Below, in pieces: positions 19,021-28,626 of a stretch of DNA of 64,000 bases (positions within the stretch are counted from its first letter, which is position 1; the number at the start of each line of letters is the position of its first letter). The stretch covers positions 1,674,001 through 1,738,000 of the forward strand of contig OY764545.1 of the NCBI GenBank assembly GCA_963668495.1, given 5' to 3'. The translations under genes and the position numbers were made by a program. This stretch comes from Oleispirillum sp963668495 (GTDB taxonomy: Bacteria; Pseudomonadota; Alphaproteobacteria; Rhodospirillales; Rhodospirillaceae). Under the pieces are notes generated by a model. The model saw only the letters and a program-made list of their open reading frames with translations, did no database searches and had not been told where the DNA came from.

Positions 19021-19046
19021 ACGGCGGCAGAGAGAACTGCCGCCGT
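19021..19046 (-). terminator. hairpin after ftsZ
   Basis: ACGGCGGCAG (19021-19030) pairs perfectly with CTGCCGCCGT (19037-19046) around a 6-base loop, 29 bases past the ftsZ stop. It probably ends the mraZ-to-ftsZ transcript, although the T run behind it is weak. Confidence 0.7.
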
Positions 19047-19074
19047 CGAAGTTCAAGTCAATCGGTTATGACTT

Positions 19075-20676
19075 TCAGTTTGCTTGTCGCCGCAAGAAGG
19101 CTGGGATGCTGTCCATTTCCGGGTCAAGGCTGACCGGAGTTTCAGCGCGGAGTTCCGGTTGGTAGGCGGCAGATGACATATCCGAAGATGCCAGCGGATC
19201 CAGTAGGTCGGCTTCCCGCTTTTCCGGTTCCGGTGCATGGAGTTTGGTTGGCGCGTTGGATTTTGCCGCAAACAGGGCCAGAATTCCTCTGCCGGATCGG
19301 CTGCCGTGGCTATCTTGGTCGCTGCTTTCGCTGCTGTGAGCAAAGCTGGACGTTTCGGCAACGGGTTCTGCAATCAGTGACGGCGGCGGCGTGACCGTTT
19401 CCGCTTCAACACATGCAGAAGCATGGGTGTAGGCATCGTCTTTGGTCGGTGCCGGAGCCTTGGGAATGAAGGCATCAAGCTGCACGCTTGGTGTTACCGG
19501 TCGGTCAAACAGCGACAGGCCAAGCGGATCGCTATCTTTGACTGGGGTTTCCACGTCAGGCTTTGGGCCACCAGAAGGCGGGGTCGGCGGTTGCGGCGGT
19601 TCCGGTTGTTCGGTGGTGATTTTCGGAACCGGTTTCGGCTGCATGATCGGTTCAGCCATGGCAGTGGCAAGCTTTTGCAGCTCTTCCTGACGCATGGAGA
19701 CCTCTCCGCCAATGCCAGTGGCAACCACGGAAACCCGGATTTTTCCGTCCAGACGTTCGTCGAAGCAGGAGCCGAAGATGATGTTGGCATCTTCGTCAAC
19801 TTCCTGACGGATGCGGTTGGCGGCTTCGTCCACTTCACACAGGCCAAGGTCAGGGCCACCGGTGATGTTGATCAAAACGCCTTTGGCACCGGTCATGGAC
19901 ACATCATCAAGCAGAGGATTGGCAATCGCCATTTCTGCAGCCTTGATGCCGCGATCATCACCATCGGCTTCGCCAGTACCCATCATGGCTTTACCCATGC
20001 CGTCCATAACTGTACGGACGTCGGCAAAGTCCAAGTTGATCAAACCCGGCATAATCATCAGGTCGGTGACACTGCGCACACCCGAATGCAGGACGTCATC
20101 AGCCATTTTGAAAGCATCTGCAAACGTAGTTTTTTCGTTGGCGATGCGGAACAGGTTTTGGTTCGGAACCACAATGAGCGTGTCCACATATTGGGACAGC
20201 TCCTCAATACCTTTGTCGGCAAGGCGACTGCGGCGCGCCCCTTCAAAGTTGAACGGGCGGGTGACGACACCAACGGTCAGGATGCCAAGTTCTCGCGCTG
20301 CACTTGCGATGACCGGTGCGGCCCCGGTGCCGGTGCCACCACCCATGCCAGCGGTGATAAAGGCCATGTTTGCGCCTTGTAATTCCTTGACGATTTCTTC
20401 AAGGCTTTCTTCGGCGGCGCGTCGCCCCACATCAGGGCGCGCACCTGCACCCAGTCCTTGGGTCACGGCGGCGCCAAGCTGAATGGCACGGGAACTGCGT
20501 GATGATGACAAAGCCTGAGCATCGGTGTTGGCAACCAGAAAGTCGACGCCTTCAAGCTCTGACTGGATCATGTTGTTGACTGCGTTTCCGCCGGCACCGC
20601 CGACGCCGACGACAACAATGCGGGGTTTCAACAACGGCATATCGTCGTCCTGAGGCAATCCAAGAGTTATGGCCAT
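19075..20676 (-). CDS. ftsZ: cell division GTPase FtsZ
   Basis: 533 residues from the ATG at 20676, which has GGAG nine bases upstream and gives the usual alphaproteobacterial N terminus MAITLGLPQDDD. The tubulin signature GGGTGTG is at 112-118, followed by RPFNFEGARR and the catalytic T7-loop segment NLDFADVRTVM. The GTPase core ends near 335, then a disordered Pro/Ser/Glu-rich linker of about 180 residues leads to the C-terminal peptide IPAFLRRQ that binds FtsA. An in-frame ATG at 20835, also with a good ribosome site (GGGAG), would add 53 polar residues and overlap ftsA by 22 bases; which start is used is unclear. Confidence 0.96.
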   Translation of the reverse strand: MAITLGLPQDDDMPLLKPRIVVVGVGGAGGNAVNNMIQSELEGVDFLVANTDAQALSSSRSSRAIQLGAAVTQGLGAGARPDVGRRAAEESLEEIVKELQGANMAFITAGMGGGTGTGAAPVIASAARELGILTVGVVTRPFNFEGARRSRLADKGIEELSQYVDTLIVVPNQNLFRIANEKTTFADAFKMADDVLHSGVRSVTDLMIMPGLINLDFADVRTVMDGMGKAMMGTGEADGDDRGIKAAEMAIANPLLDDVSMTGAKGVLINITGGPDLGLCEVDEAANRIRQEVDEDANIIFGSCFDERLDGKIRVSVVATGIGGEVSMRQEELQKLATAMAEPIMQPKPVPKITTEQPEPPQPPTPPSGGPKPDVETPVKDSDPLGLSLFDRPVTPSVQLDAFIPKAPAPTKDDAYTHASACVEAETVTPPPSLIAEPVAETSSFAHSSESSDQDSHGSRSGRGILALFAAKSNAPTKLHAPEPEKREADLLDPLASSDMSSAAYQPELRAETPVSLDPEMDSIPAFLRRQAN

Positions 20677-20813
20677 GGGTGTGGTCTCCGAGTCTGTGCT
20701 TTGCGAGTCTAAGCTGGTATCGAGTCGTTCGGCAAGTGTTTTGCCGTAATTTTCGTGTTTTTCTGCCGAGTCGACAGAATTTTGGATATGATCGTTATCA
20801 CTGGAGTCTGGGG

Positions 20814-22124
20814 TTAGAAATTTTGAAGAAACCATTGTCCCAATCTCCCTAATTTGCTTGTGGGGCGTTTGGCGTGTGATTTTCCGGCGCTGGGGCCGGA
20901 AATCGGCTGAGATGTTTTTTTGAAACCGCGATCAAAAGGATGGTGGCGCATGCCGTAGGCGAGTAATCCGGCACAGGTGGAAAACCCCGGACCTGAAACA
21001 GCATCCGCAAGGTTTTTCAATGCCAACGGGCGAGATGTGCCGACGTCCCGCTGAAGAACTTCGGCGGCAACTTCACTGGTCCCGGAAAGCTGGCTGGCTC
21101 CCCCGGTCAGGACCACGCGGCGTCCGGCGGCGTTTAGGACGCCGTGGCTGCCCAAATGATCTCGAACCAGTTCAAAGGTTTCTTCCAACCGCGGACGAAT
21201 GATATGCGTCAGCATGGATCGGGATACCTGATTGGTTTGGCCTTCGTTGCCATCCCCGATAAGCGGCACTTCAAGCATTTCCTTATCTGCACTTGGTGCA
21301 TGAATTGCGTTGCCGTACAGGGTCTTCAGGCGTTCCGCATCGGCAAGGGATGTGGTCAGGCCATAGGCGATATCTTTGGTCACGTTGTAACCACCAATGG
21401 GCAAGACACCCAGATGAATGATGTGACCGGATTTAAACACAGCGACAGAGGTGGTTTCGGCACCCATATCAATCAGCGTGACGCCCAAGTCCCTATCTTC
21501 GTCAGTCAGGCAAGACAGGCCCGATGCCAATGGCGCCGCGACAAAGGCTTCGACTTCAAGGTGATTGCGCTTGGTTACCGTTTCCAGGTTGCGCAAGGCA
21601 CTCAGTGAGGCATTGACCAACAGTACAGCAACCAAAAGGTTCTCGCCGTACATGTCGATGGGATTTTGTACGTCGGAATCTGCATCAATACAGAAATGCA
21701 CAGGAACGGTGTGGAGCGTAATGTAGCGGGTGTCCTGATGGTCGTATTGCTCCAGAACCTTGGCTGCGGCTGTATCCAGAACCTGATCAATATCGGCTTT
21801 GCGAATGGCGTGTCCGGCAACCGAGACATCGCAGCTCATGCGATGGGCATTGATGTGGGTTCCCGACAGGCTGACAATGACTTTGTTGACGTGTAGCCCT
21901 GCCATCTGTTCAGCCGTGTCAACCGCACTGGAAATGGCGGCTTCGGCTTCTGCCATATCGACAATGACACCGTTGCCGACACCGCGGGAACGGTGTGTGC
22001 CAATGCCAAGGATTTTCATGCCGTCTCCATCATCTTGAGCGATGAAGCAGGTGGTCTTGCTGCTGCCGATATCAAGGGCGGCGATGACATCACGGCGCAG
22101 GGTTGACGTATCGAGCGTGCTCAT
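20814..22124 (-). CDS. ftsA: cell division protein FtsA
   Basis: 436-residue actin-like ATPase that tethers FtsZ to the membrane. The phosphate-1 motif ALDIGSSKTTCFIA is near 16-29, the SHS2 (1C) domain lies at about 90-170, the phosphate-2 motif LIDMGAETTSVAVF near 217-230, and the adenosine motif VVLTGGASQLSG near 345. The extreme C terminus LGRLGQWFLQNF is an amphipathic helix that serves as membrane anchor. It overlaps the ftsQ stop by four bases (ATGA), indicating translational coupling. Confidence 0.95.
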   Translation of the reverse strand: MSTLDTSTLRRDVIAALDIGSSKTTCFIAQDDGDGMKILGIGTHRSRGVGNGVIVDMAEAEAAISSAVDTAEQMAGLHVNKVIVSLSGTHINAHRMSCDVSVAGHAIRKADIDQVLDTAAAKVLEQYDHQDTRYITLHTVPVHFCIDADSDVQNPIDMYGENLLVAVLLVNASLSALRNLETVTKRNHLEVEAFVAAPLASGLSCLTDEDRDLGVTLIDMGAETTSVAVFKSGHIIHLGVLPIGGYNVTKDIAYGLTTSLADAERLKTLYGNAIHAPSADKEMLEVPLIGDGNEGQTNQVSRSMLTHIIRPRLEETFELVRDHLGSHGVLNAAGRRVVLTGGASQLSGTSEVAAEVLQRDVGTSRPLALKNLADAVSGPGFSTCAGLLAYGMRHHPFDRGFKKTSQPISGPSAGKSHAKRPTSKLGRLGQWFLQNF

Positions 22125-23026
22125 GCCGATGCCTCCCCGCGTTTGATGCGTGACTTGCGGTCAAAATGGGTCGCCGGAAGGGTCTGTCCATTGGACAGAC
22201 GCACGACCAGACGGTCAGGTAGACGCAGATCAATCATAGCGACTTCCCGTTGCAGAATGCGGTGTGTGTTTTGCAACTCTGCCAGTTGTTTCCAAGCCTC
22301 GTCGGTTTTCTCTTCCGGCAGGCGCACTTCAATGCCACCGGAAACGGAATCCAGTCGCAGGTTCCAGCGACGATCCCCAACCCGAACGGCAGCCCGAACC
22401 CGTTTAGCCATGTCGGGGATGGACGAAAGATCTTGTACCAGTTGGGCAACATGTTTGGCTGCGCCTCGACCGGTGACGATTGGCATGCCGATATTTTCCG
22501 GCCCTGCCGGAACGATCTCTGTGCCCGTGTCATCAATTAACATGGACCGATTGTTGGTTTGATAAATTGCGACAGGAATCCGTTCGACAATTCGAACTTT
22601 GAGGACATTGGGCAAATGCCGTTCGATTTGGGCAGACTTCACCCATGGCAGAGCCTCAATCCGCTTTTGCCCTTCGATAAGGTCAATGTCCAGAATTGGT
22701 GCATGCGGTGCAACGTTTAGGGCCTTCAAAATGTCACTGGTTGCGGTGTTGTTGCGTCCGATGGCCTGTACGTCGGCGACATAGAAGCCAAGATCGACAC
22801 TCCATGCCATTGCATCGCCATATGCCGTATCCAGCATTTGGGCGGGTTTGTCAGACAGGAAACAGAATGCCCCGGCGGAAAGAATAGAGGATGTCAAAGC
22901 TGCCGCAGCAACCATGCGCAAACGGGCGCGCCAAATTTCGGGCGTGCGTGTGCTGCGGCCTTGACCACGTTTGGGCGTGGTTTTGGCTTTGGTTGGCTGC
23001 GTCAATTTTGTCATCAGTCGTCGCAT
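22121..23026 (-). CDS. ftsQ: cell division protein FtsQ
   Basis: 301-residue bitopic divisome protein. A basic N-terminal tail (about 1-35) precedes one membrane helix (about 37-57, AAAALTSSILSAGAFCFL), a POTRA domain (about 80-150, VADVQAIGRNNTATSDILKAL ... NVLKVRIVERIPVA) and the periplasmic beta domain to about 280. It links FtsW/FtsI/FtsL to early divisome components. GGAG lies eight bases before the chosen ATG. It overlaps ddlB by 13 bases and ftsA by four. Confidence 0.93.
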   Translation of the reverse strand: MRRLMTKLTQPTKAKTTPKRGQGRSTRTPEIWRARLRMVAAAALTSSILSAGAFCFLSDKPAQMLDTAYGDAMAWSVDLGFYVADVQAIGRNNTATSDILKALNVAPHAPILDIDLIEGQKRIEALPWVKSAQIERHLPNVLKVRIVERIPVAIYQTNNRSMLIDDTGTEIVPAGPENIGMPIVTGRGAAKHVAQLVQDLSSIPDMAKRVRAAVRVGDRRWNLRLDSVSGGIEVRLPEEKTDEAWKQLAELQNTHRILQREVAMIDLRLPDRLVVRLSNGQTLPATHFDRKSRIKRGEASA

Positions 23027-23964
23027 CTGGCGTTCTCCACCATCCAGCAGACCAATTCTTCGAACGTCATTCCAGCCTGACCTGCCATTTCTGGCACCAG
23101 TGACAGACGGGTCATGCCGGGCTGGGTATTGACTTCAAGAATAACTGCCCTCGGGTTCAGCGGGTCACTGTCATCCAAACGGAAATCAGCACGAGAAACG
23201 CCTCGGCAGCCCAGCGCCAAATGCGCTTTCACCGCGTAATCATTCAGAACGTCCATAATTGCGGGCGGCAGTGGTGCCGGGGCAATGTGTGTGGCTTTGC
23301 CTTCGGTGTATTTTGCCGAATAGTCATAAAAACCGTCGTTGGGGCAAATTTCCACAGACCCGATGGCTTTGGCTCCGTATTCGGCATCATCCATGACGCC
23401 GATGGTGACTTCGCGACCGGGGATGTAGCTTTCAACCATAACCAAATCGCCGAAGGGCCAACTGTCTTTGGTATAGGCAGGAAGGTTGTCACCGGGATTG
23501 ACGATCGTGACGCCAACGCTTGACCCTTCGTTGTACGGCTTGACCACATATGGGCGCGGCAAAGGGTCTCCGGCATTCATGGTTTCCCGATCAACCAGCA
23601 TATCGGCAACGACCGGAATTCCGGCAGCAGCGAAGGCAACCTTTGCCATGGGTTTGTCCATAGCCAAGGCGGATGCCAAAAGGCCGGAATGGGTATAGGG
23701 AATTCCCATAATATCCAAGATACCTTGGACACAGCCATCTTCCCCATATCGACCATGCAACGCGTTGAAAATGACATCCGTGTCCTTGGGCAGTTTGCCA
23801 AGGAATGTTGCCAGATCACGTGGCGGGTCCAGACGTGTCACCCGGTAGCCAGATTTTTCCAAAGCATCGGCACAGGCCGCGCCACTGTTGAGGCTGACAT
23901 CCCGTTCAACGGAATATCCGCCCATCAAGACGACAACATGTTTGGCGGTGTTGGCGTGTGTCAT
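23014..23964 (-). CDS. ddlB: D-alanine--D-alanine ligase
   Basis: 316-residue ATP-grasp ligase making the D-Ala-D-Ala end of the peptidoglycan stem. It begins HVVVLMGGYSVERDVSLNSG (the family GGxSxEREVSLxSG motif), has HGRYGEDGCVQGILDIMGIPYTHSG, and ends with RADFRLDD and the metal-binding EVNTQPGMT. It is embedded in the dcw operon, overlapping murB by four bases and ftsQ by 13. Confidence 0.96.
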   Translation of the reverse strand: MTHANTAKHVVVLMGGYSVERDVSLNSGAACADALEKSGYRVTRLDPPRDLATFLGKLPKDTDVIFNALHGRYGEDGCVQGILDIMGIPYTHSGLLASALAMDKPMAKVAFAAAGIPVVADMLVDRETMNAGDPLPRPYVVKPYNEGSSVGVTIVNPGDNLPAYTKDSWPFGDLVMVESYIPGREVTIGVMDDAEYGAKAIGSVEICPNDGFYDYSAKYTEGKATHIAPAPLPPAIMDVLNDYAVKAHLALGCRGVSRADFRLDDSDPLNPRAVILEVNTQPGMTRLSLVPEMAGQAGMTFEELVCWMVENARCDD

Positions 23965-24917
23965 GACATGGTGTCCTTTGCATCAGAAGCCGGCACCCCC
24001 ATGCGGCGGATTTCCCAGTGCAGATCAACCCCCGTGGTTTCCTTAACCCGGCGACGAACCTCTTCCCCGAGTTCCTCAATATCTGCGGCGGTGGCAGTCC
24101 CGGTGTTGATCAGGAAGTTGCAGTGTTTTTCCGAAACTTGGGCTCCACCACGGGTCAAGCCACGGCACCCAGCCAGATCAATCAGTTTCCAAGCACTTTC
24201 ACCGGGTGGATTGCGGAAGGTAGACCCGCCCGTTCGGGTTTTCAGTGGTTGGCTTTCCGCGCGGCTGGTCCGAATGGCATCCATGCGGTTGGCGATTTGT
24301 TCCTTGCTGCCCGGTTTGCCGCGCAGGACAAGGCGCACCACAACCCAGTCGCCCGGTACATTTCCGGTGCGATATCCCATCTTAAGTTCATCTGCAGTCA
24401 AATGATGCAGCGTCCCATCCGGGCTCAGGATTTCTGCCCGGACCAGAATATCTTTGACTTCACTGCCATACGCCCCGGCATTCATGACCATGGCTCCGCC
24501 AATGGTGCCGGGAATGCCGCACAGGAATTCCATTCCTTCAAGTCCGGCTTGTTGGGCTACGCGAGCCACCGACGTATCAAGAGCAGCGGCTCCGGCAGTT
24601 ATGATGTCACCGTCAACCGTGATTTCAGTAAATGCACGGCCCAAACGGATGACGACGCCGCGAATGCCGCCATCTCGCACCAAAAGGTTGGAGCCAACCC
24701 CAACCACATAAGCCGGAATATCCGTCGGTTTGTTGGCGAGGAAATAAGCCAAATCTTCGGCGTCTTCCGGTTTGAACACAACATCCGCCGGACCGCCGAC
24801 GCCAAACCAAGTGACATCAGCCAATAGGACGTTGGCAGATACGCGCCCACGTACCGACGGCATGCGATTCAAAATATCCGTAACATGCTGAGGATAGGAC
24901 TGTTCGGTTTGTGTCAT
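23961..24917 (-). CDS. murB: UDP-N-acetylenolpyruvoylglucosamine reductase
   Basis: 318-residue FAD enzyme that reduces UDP-GlcNAc-enolpyruvate to UDP-MurNAc. FAD-binding motifs GVGSNLLVRDGGIRGVVIRL and GIPGTIGGAMVMNAGAYGSE are clear; the proton-donor serine sits in GGSTFRNP, and the C-terminal NFLINTGTATAADIEEL segment is present. The type IIb-like arrangement in front of ddlB is usual in alphaproteobacteria. It starts 15 bases after murC. Confidence 0.96.
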   Translation of the reverse strand: MTQTEQSYPQHVTDILNRMPSVRGRVSANVLLADVTWFGVGGPADVVFKPEDAEDLAYFLANKPTDIPAYVVGVGSNLLVRDGGIRGVVIRLGRAFTEITVDGDIITAGAAALDTSVARVAQQAGLEGMEFLCGIPGTIGGAMVMNAGAYGSEVKDILVRAEILSPDGTLHHLTADELKMGYRTGNVPGDWVVVRLVLRGKPGSKEQIANRMDAIRTSRAESQPLKTRTGGSTFRNPPGESAWKLIDLAGCRGLTRGGAQVSEKHCNFLINTGTATAADIEELGEEVRRRVKETTGVDLHWEIRRMGVPASDAKDTMS

Positions 24918-24932
24918 GTCAGCTTTCCTCCC

Positions 24933-26357
24933 TCAATCCGAGCCACTGGCGGCAAGGGTTTGCAGTTGAGCGGGCAGGGCATTGGCCCATTGGCTGATGC
25001 TGCCTGCACCGAGGCACACCACCAAGTCGCCGGGTTTGGCGATGCTGTGGATAACCGGAGCAAGCGTATCCGGGCTTTCCAGTGGTTCTGCATTGCGGTG
25101 TCCGCGTGCGCGCAGGCCTTCGACCAGCCCGTGTTTGTCAAACCCTTCGATGGGCTGCTCTCCGGCGGCATAGACATCTGCAACCAGCACTCGGTCTGCA
25201 TCGTTGAAGCTGAGGCAGAAATCCTCAAACAGGCTTTGCAGGCGAGTGTAGCGGTGCGGCTGCATGACGGCGATGACTTGTTTATCGCCCGCAACTTGGC
25301 GTGCGGCACGCAGAACGGCAGTAATTTCGACTGGGTGATGACCGTAATCATCAATAATGGTGACATCATTGACGACGCCGGTTTTGGTGAAACGGCGTTT
25401 AACCCCGCTGAAGTTGGCAAGGCCCTTGCGGATTTGTTCTGCGTCAAATCGCATTTGATACCCAACGGCAACTGTTGCCAGAGCATTCAGAACATTGTGC
25501 TCGCCGTGCATGGCAATATGCATGCCTGCAAGGGTGACAGTTTCCCCAGAGCGGCGGTTATTAATCATTACGTCAAAGCTTGCACCGTCTGCGTCAAAGG
25601 ACAGGTTTACACAGCGCACATCGGCTTGTGGGCTGAAGCCATAGGTGACAAGGCGGCGGTCCGAGACTTTCGGCAACAGGGCCTGCACTTCCGGGTGATC
25701 GATACACAGAACGGCAAAGCCATAAAACGGTACATTTTCCACAAAGGTTTTGAAGGCTTCGCGGGCTTTGTCAAAGCTGCCGTAAAAGTCCAAATGCTCT
25801 GGGTCGATGTTGGTGACAACCGCGACAGTTACGGGAAGCTTGGTAAAGGTTCCATCGGACTCATCGGCTTCCACCACGACCCAATCCCCCTGACCAAGGC
25901 GGGCGTTGGTGCCATAGGCATTAATGATGCCGCCATTAATGATGGTCGGGTCCATTTCTGCCGCATCGAACAGGCTTGCCATCATAGATGTGGTGGTGGT
26001 TTTGCCATGGGTGCCGCCAACGGCAACCGACCATTTAAGGCGCATCAGTTCTGCCAGCATTTCTGCACGGCGGACCACGGGGATGAGACGGTCGCGGGCG
26101 TCTTTGACCTCTGGGTTGTCCGGTTTAACGGCAGAGGAAATCACAACGACACGTGCATCACCAAGGTTTTCAGCCTTATGCCCGATGTGAACGGGGATGC
26201 CCAGCTTACGCAGGCGCAAGACGTTGGCATTTTCATTCAGGTCAGAGCCTTGCACATCGTAACCAAGGTTATGCAGAACCTCGGCAATACCACTCATGCC
26301 AATGCCGCCAATGCCGACGAAGTGCAGAACACCGATATCCAGTGGCAAAGATCTCAT
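24933..26357 (-). CDS. murC: UDP-N-acetylmuramate--L-alanine ligase
   Basis: 474-residue Mur ligase that adds the first stem amino acid. The Rossmann start LHFVGIGGIGMSGIAEVL is at about 11-28, the ATP loop VGGTHGKTTTTSMM near 113-126, and the central and C-terminal Mur domains follow (DDYGHHPVEI, QPHRYTR). Its ATG overlaps the murG stop by four bases. Normal length and intact motifs. Confidence 0.97.
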   Translation of the reverse strand: MRSLPLDIGVLHFVGIGGIGMSGIAEVLHNLGYDVQGSDLNENANVLRLRKLGIPVHIGHKAENLGDARVVVISSAVKPDNPEVKDARDRLIPVVRRAEMLAELMRLKWSVAVGGTHGKTTTTSMMASLFDAAEMDPTIINGGIINAYGTNARLGQGDWVVVEADESDGTFTKLPVTVAVVTNIDPEHLDFYGSFDKAREAFKTFVENVPFYGFAVLCIDHPEVQALLPKVSDRRLVTYGFSPQADVRCVNLSFDADGASFDVMINNRRSGETVTLAGMHIAMHGEHNVLNALATVAVGYQMRFDAEQIRKGLANFSGVKRRFTKTGVVNDVTIIDDYGHHPVEITAVLRAARQVAGDKQVIAVMQPHRYTRLQSLFEDFCLSFNDADRVLVADVYAAGEQPIEGFDKHGLVEGLRARGHRNAEPLESPDTLAPVIHSIAKPGDLVVCLGAGSISQWANALPAQLQTLAASGSD

Positions 26358-27478
26358 GCTTTCGTCTCCTGATTGGCAGCGGGAATAAGGGTTTCAACAA
26401 GGTTGGCAAGGTTTTGGGCCGCATCCGGGCGACCGGATGCTTTGGCACAGGATGCCGCACGTTCCAGAATGCCCGGTCGGGTCAACAAAGTGGTTAGGCG
26501 TGCAGTCAGGCTGTCCACCGTAAATGCATCTTGTGGCATCAGCCATGCCCCACCCGTATCTTCGATGGCGTGGGCATTGGCGGTTTGGTGGTCATCAATG
26601 GCATGGGGGTAAGGCACCAGAACCGAAGGACGCCCGGCGGCGGTCAATTCAGCAACGGTAGAAGCCCCAGCGCGGGCAATGACAAGGTGTGCAGCGGACA
26701 AGCGTTCAGGGACATCATTGAAAAACGTTTGTAAGTCCACATCCAGTTCACTGTCGTCATAGGCGGCTTGAACGGCGTCAATATCTGCCGGGCGGCACTG
26801 CTGACTGATGTGCAGGCGGTTCCGAATATCTTCCGGCAGGGCTTTCAATGCTGCCGGGACAATCTCGCTCAGCACGGTTGCCCCTTGCGAGCCACCAAGG
26901 ATCAACAAATTGATCGGGCCGTCTGTTCCCGGTTCTTGATAGACCGCTTCAGCCAAGGCGGCAATTTGTGGGCGAACCGGCATGCCGACGCATTCCACAT
27001 GTGCGGATTTCGGCATAGCCTCAACTTCGGTGAATGATGTGGCAATTCGGCTGACACGCCCCGCCAGTAAGCGATTGGTGCGACCCAATACGGCATTTTG
27101 TTCATGAATAACGGTTGGTAATTTCCGTTGAACCGCAGCGAACATGCCGGGAATGGATGCATAACCGCCAAAGCCAACGACTACCGCAGGGCGCAGCTCT
27201 TTTAACAGGCCGCGGGCTTGAAAGACGCCACACATCAGGTTTAGGGCGGATTTAAAACGCTTGAACCAACCCCGTCCGGCGATGCCGCCTGCCCGCAGTG
27301 GATAGGTTTTGATCTGTCCAAGGGTGCCGCCATAGGCTTGCCCCCGGCGATCGGTCAGCAAAACAAGCTCGTACCCCCGGCTGATCAGTTCCTGAGCCAA
27401 GGCTTCTGCCGGGAAAACGTGGCCTCCGGTCCCTCCGGCAGCCAATGCAATCAGTTTTCGATTGGTGGTTTTGGACAT
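26354..27478 (-). CDS. murG: lipid II synthase (GlcNAc transferase)
   Basis: 374-residue GT28 glycosyltransferase on the inner face of the membrane that adds GlcNAc to lipid I. The acceptor-side loop LAAGGTGGHVFPAEALA is at about 12-28, and the donor-side segment LGGSQGATVLSEIVPAAL and RAGASTVAELTAAGRPSVLVPYPHAIDDHQTANA are typical. Its start codon overlaps the ftsW stop by one base (TAATG), so translation is coupled to the flippase/polymerase partner. Confidence 0.97.
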   Translation of the reverse strand: MSKTTNRKLIALAAGGTGGHVFPAEALAQELISRGYELVLLTDRRGQAYGGTLGQIKTYPLRAGGIAGRGWFKRFKSALNLMCGVFQARGLLKELRPAVVVGFGGYASIPGMFAAVQRKLPTVIHEQNAVLGRTNRLLAGRVSRIATSFTEVEAMPKSAHVECVGMPVRPQIAALAEAVYQEPGTDGPINLLILGGSQGATVLSEIVPAALKALPEDIRNRLHISQQCRPADIDAVQAAYDDSELDVDLQTFFNDVPERLSAAHLVIARAGASTVAELTAAGRPSVLVPYPHAIDDHQTANAHAIEDTGGAWLMPQDAFTVDSLTARLTTLLTRPGILERAASCAKASGRPDAAQNLANLVETLIPAANQETKA

Positions 27479-28626
27479 TACATATCCTCCCGCGTTGGGT
27501 CATTACGCGTGAGGGCAAGAACTGCCCCCATGGTGATGGAGAGACCAATCAAGGAGGAACCTCCGTAAGAAATAAAGGGTAATGTCATGCCTTTGGTCGG
27601 GATCAAATGCAGGGAGGAGGCCATGTTAATGAAGGCCTGTAATCCGAACTCTGCAAGCAACCCGGCAACGGAAAGCATGACAAACAGATTTTTGTCACGC
27701 ATGGCGCGGTTGAAGCCACGCAATACGATAAAAGCGAACAGGAAAATCAGAACAAGGCACAGAATGATGCCGAATTCTTCGCCGGCTACGGCAAAGATAA
27801 AATCAGTGTGGGCGTCGGGCAGGACTTCCTTCACCCGGCCCTCGCCCGGTCCGCGCCCAAACAAGTTGCCGTTGCTGAACGCTTGCATAGCCTTATCAAT
27901 TTGGTAGGTGTCGCCGGATGCGGGATCAATGAAGCGATCAAAACGGCTGCGGACGTGATCGAACGTGAAATAGGATACAACAAGTCCACCGATACCGAAC
28001 ACAGCCAAAATCCCGACCATGATCAATGGTAATCCCGCCAAGAACAATTGCACGCCCCATGTCACGGCAACCACCGTGCTCATGCCAAGGTCAGGCTGCG
28101 CAATCAACAAGCCAATGGTTAATGCCAACAAGCCAATGGAAATGTTGCGTCCGGGGAAGGTCGGGTCTTCCGCATGTGCGCCCAGCATCCACGCGGATAC
28201 AATCACGAACAGGGGTTTCATGACTTCCGAAGGTTGGAAGGACATAAAGCCAAGATTGATCCAACGGGTCGCGCCCTTGATCTCGGTGCCGATGACAAGC
28301 GTCGCGGCCATGACCAGCAAAATCATCACATAACCGACAACTGCGCCGCGCCGAATGGTTTGTGGCGTTTGCAGGGACAGTCCAAACACCAATGCTGCCG
28401 CCAAAGGCATAAACACGACTTGCTTTTTGACAAAGTGCAATGCGTTGCCGGTAACGTTATCCGCCACTGCCGGGGACGCAGCCGCCAACAGCATCATGCC
28501 GATAATCATCAGCATAATCGTGGCTGCAAACGACCAGCGATCAACCGTCCACCACCAGCGTCCAAGCGTGCTGGTGTCGCCGCGACCAAAGCCTTTGTTA
28601 ACGGTTTGGATGGTTATGCTGGGCAT
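27478..28626 (-). CDS. ftsW: septal peptidoglycan polymerase FtsW
   Basis: 382-residue SEDS-family membrane protein with about ten hydrophobic segments. The conserved HTDFIFAVAGEEFG segment, with its catalytic-region acidic residue, is near 270-285, and WINLGFMSFQPSEVMKP near 126-142 is another family block. It polymerises glycan strands at the septum with the transpeptidase FtsI encoded upstream in the operon. It overlaps murD by 13 bases. Confidence 0.96.
   Translation of the reverse strand: MPSITIQTVNKGFGRGDTSTLGRWWWTVDRWSFAATIMLMIIGMMLLAAASPAVADNVTGNALHFVKKQVVFMPLAAALVFGLSLQTPQTIRRGAVVGYVMILLVMAATLVIGTEIKGATRWINLGFMSFQPSEVMKPLFVIVSAWMLGAHAEDPTFPGRNISIGLLALTIGLLIAQPDLGMSTVVAVTWGVQLFLAGLPLIMVGILAVFGIGGLVVSYFTFDHVRSRFDRFIDPASGDTYQIDKAMQAFSNGNLFGRGPGEGRVKEVLPDAHTDFIFAVAGEEFGIILCLVLIFLFAFIVLRGFNRAMRDKNLFVMLSVAGLLAEFGLQAFINMASSLHLIPTKGMTLPFISYGGSSLIGLSITMGAVLALTRNDPTREDM

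Noticed and set aside
24885..26372. 495-codon open frame antisense to murC
   Set aside because: It mirrors murC almost exactly and its translation is low-complexity His/Cys/Gly-rich without family motifs. Same reasoning for 17577-18611 opposite lpxC and 19423-20382 opposite ftsZ.
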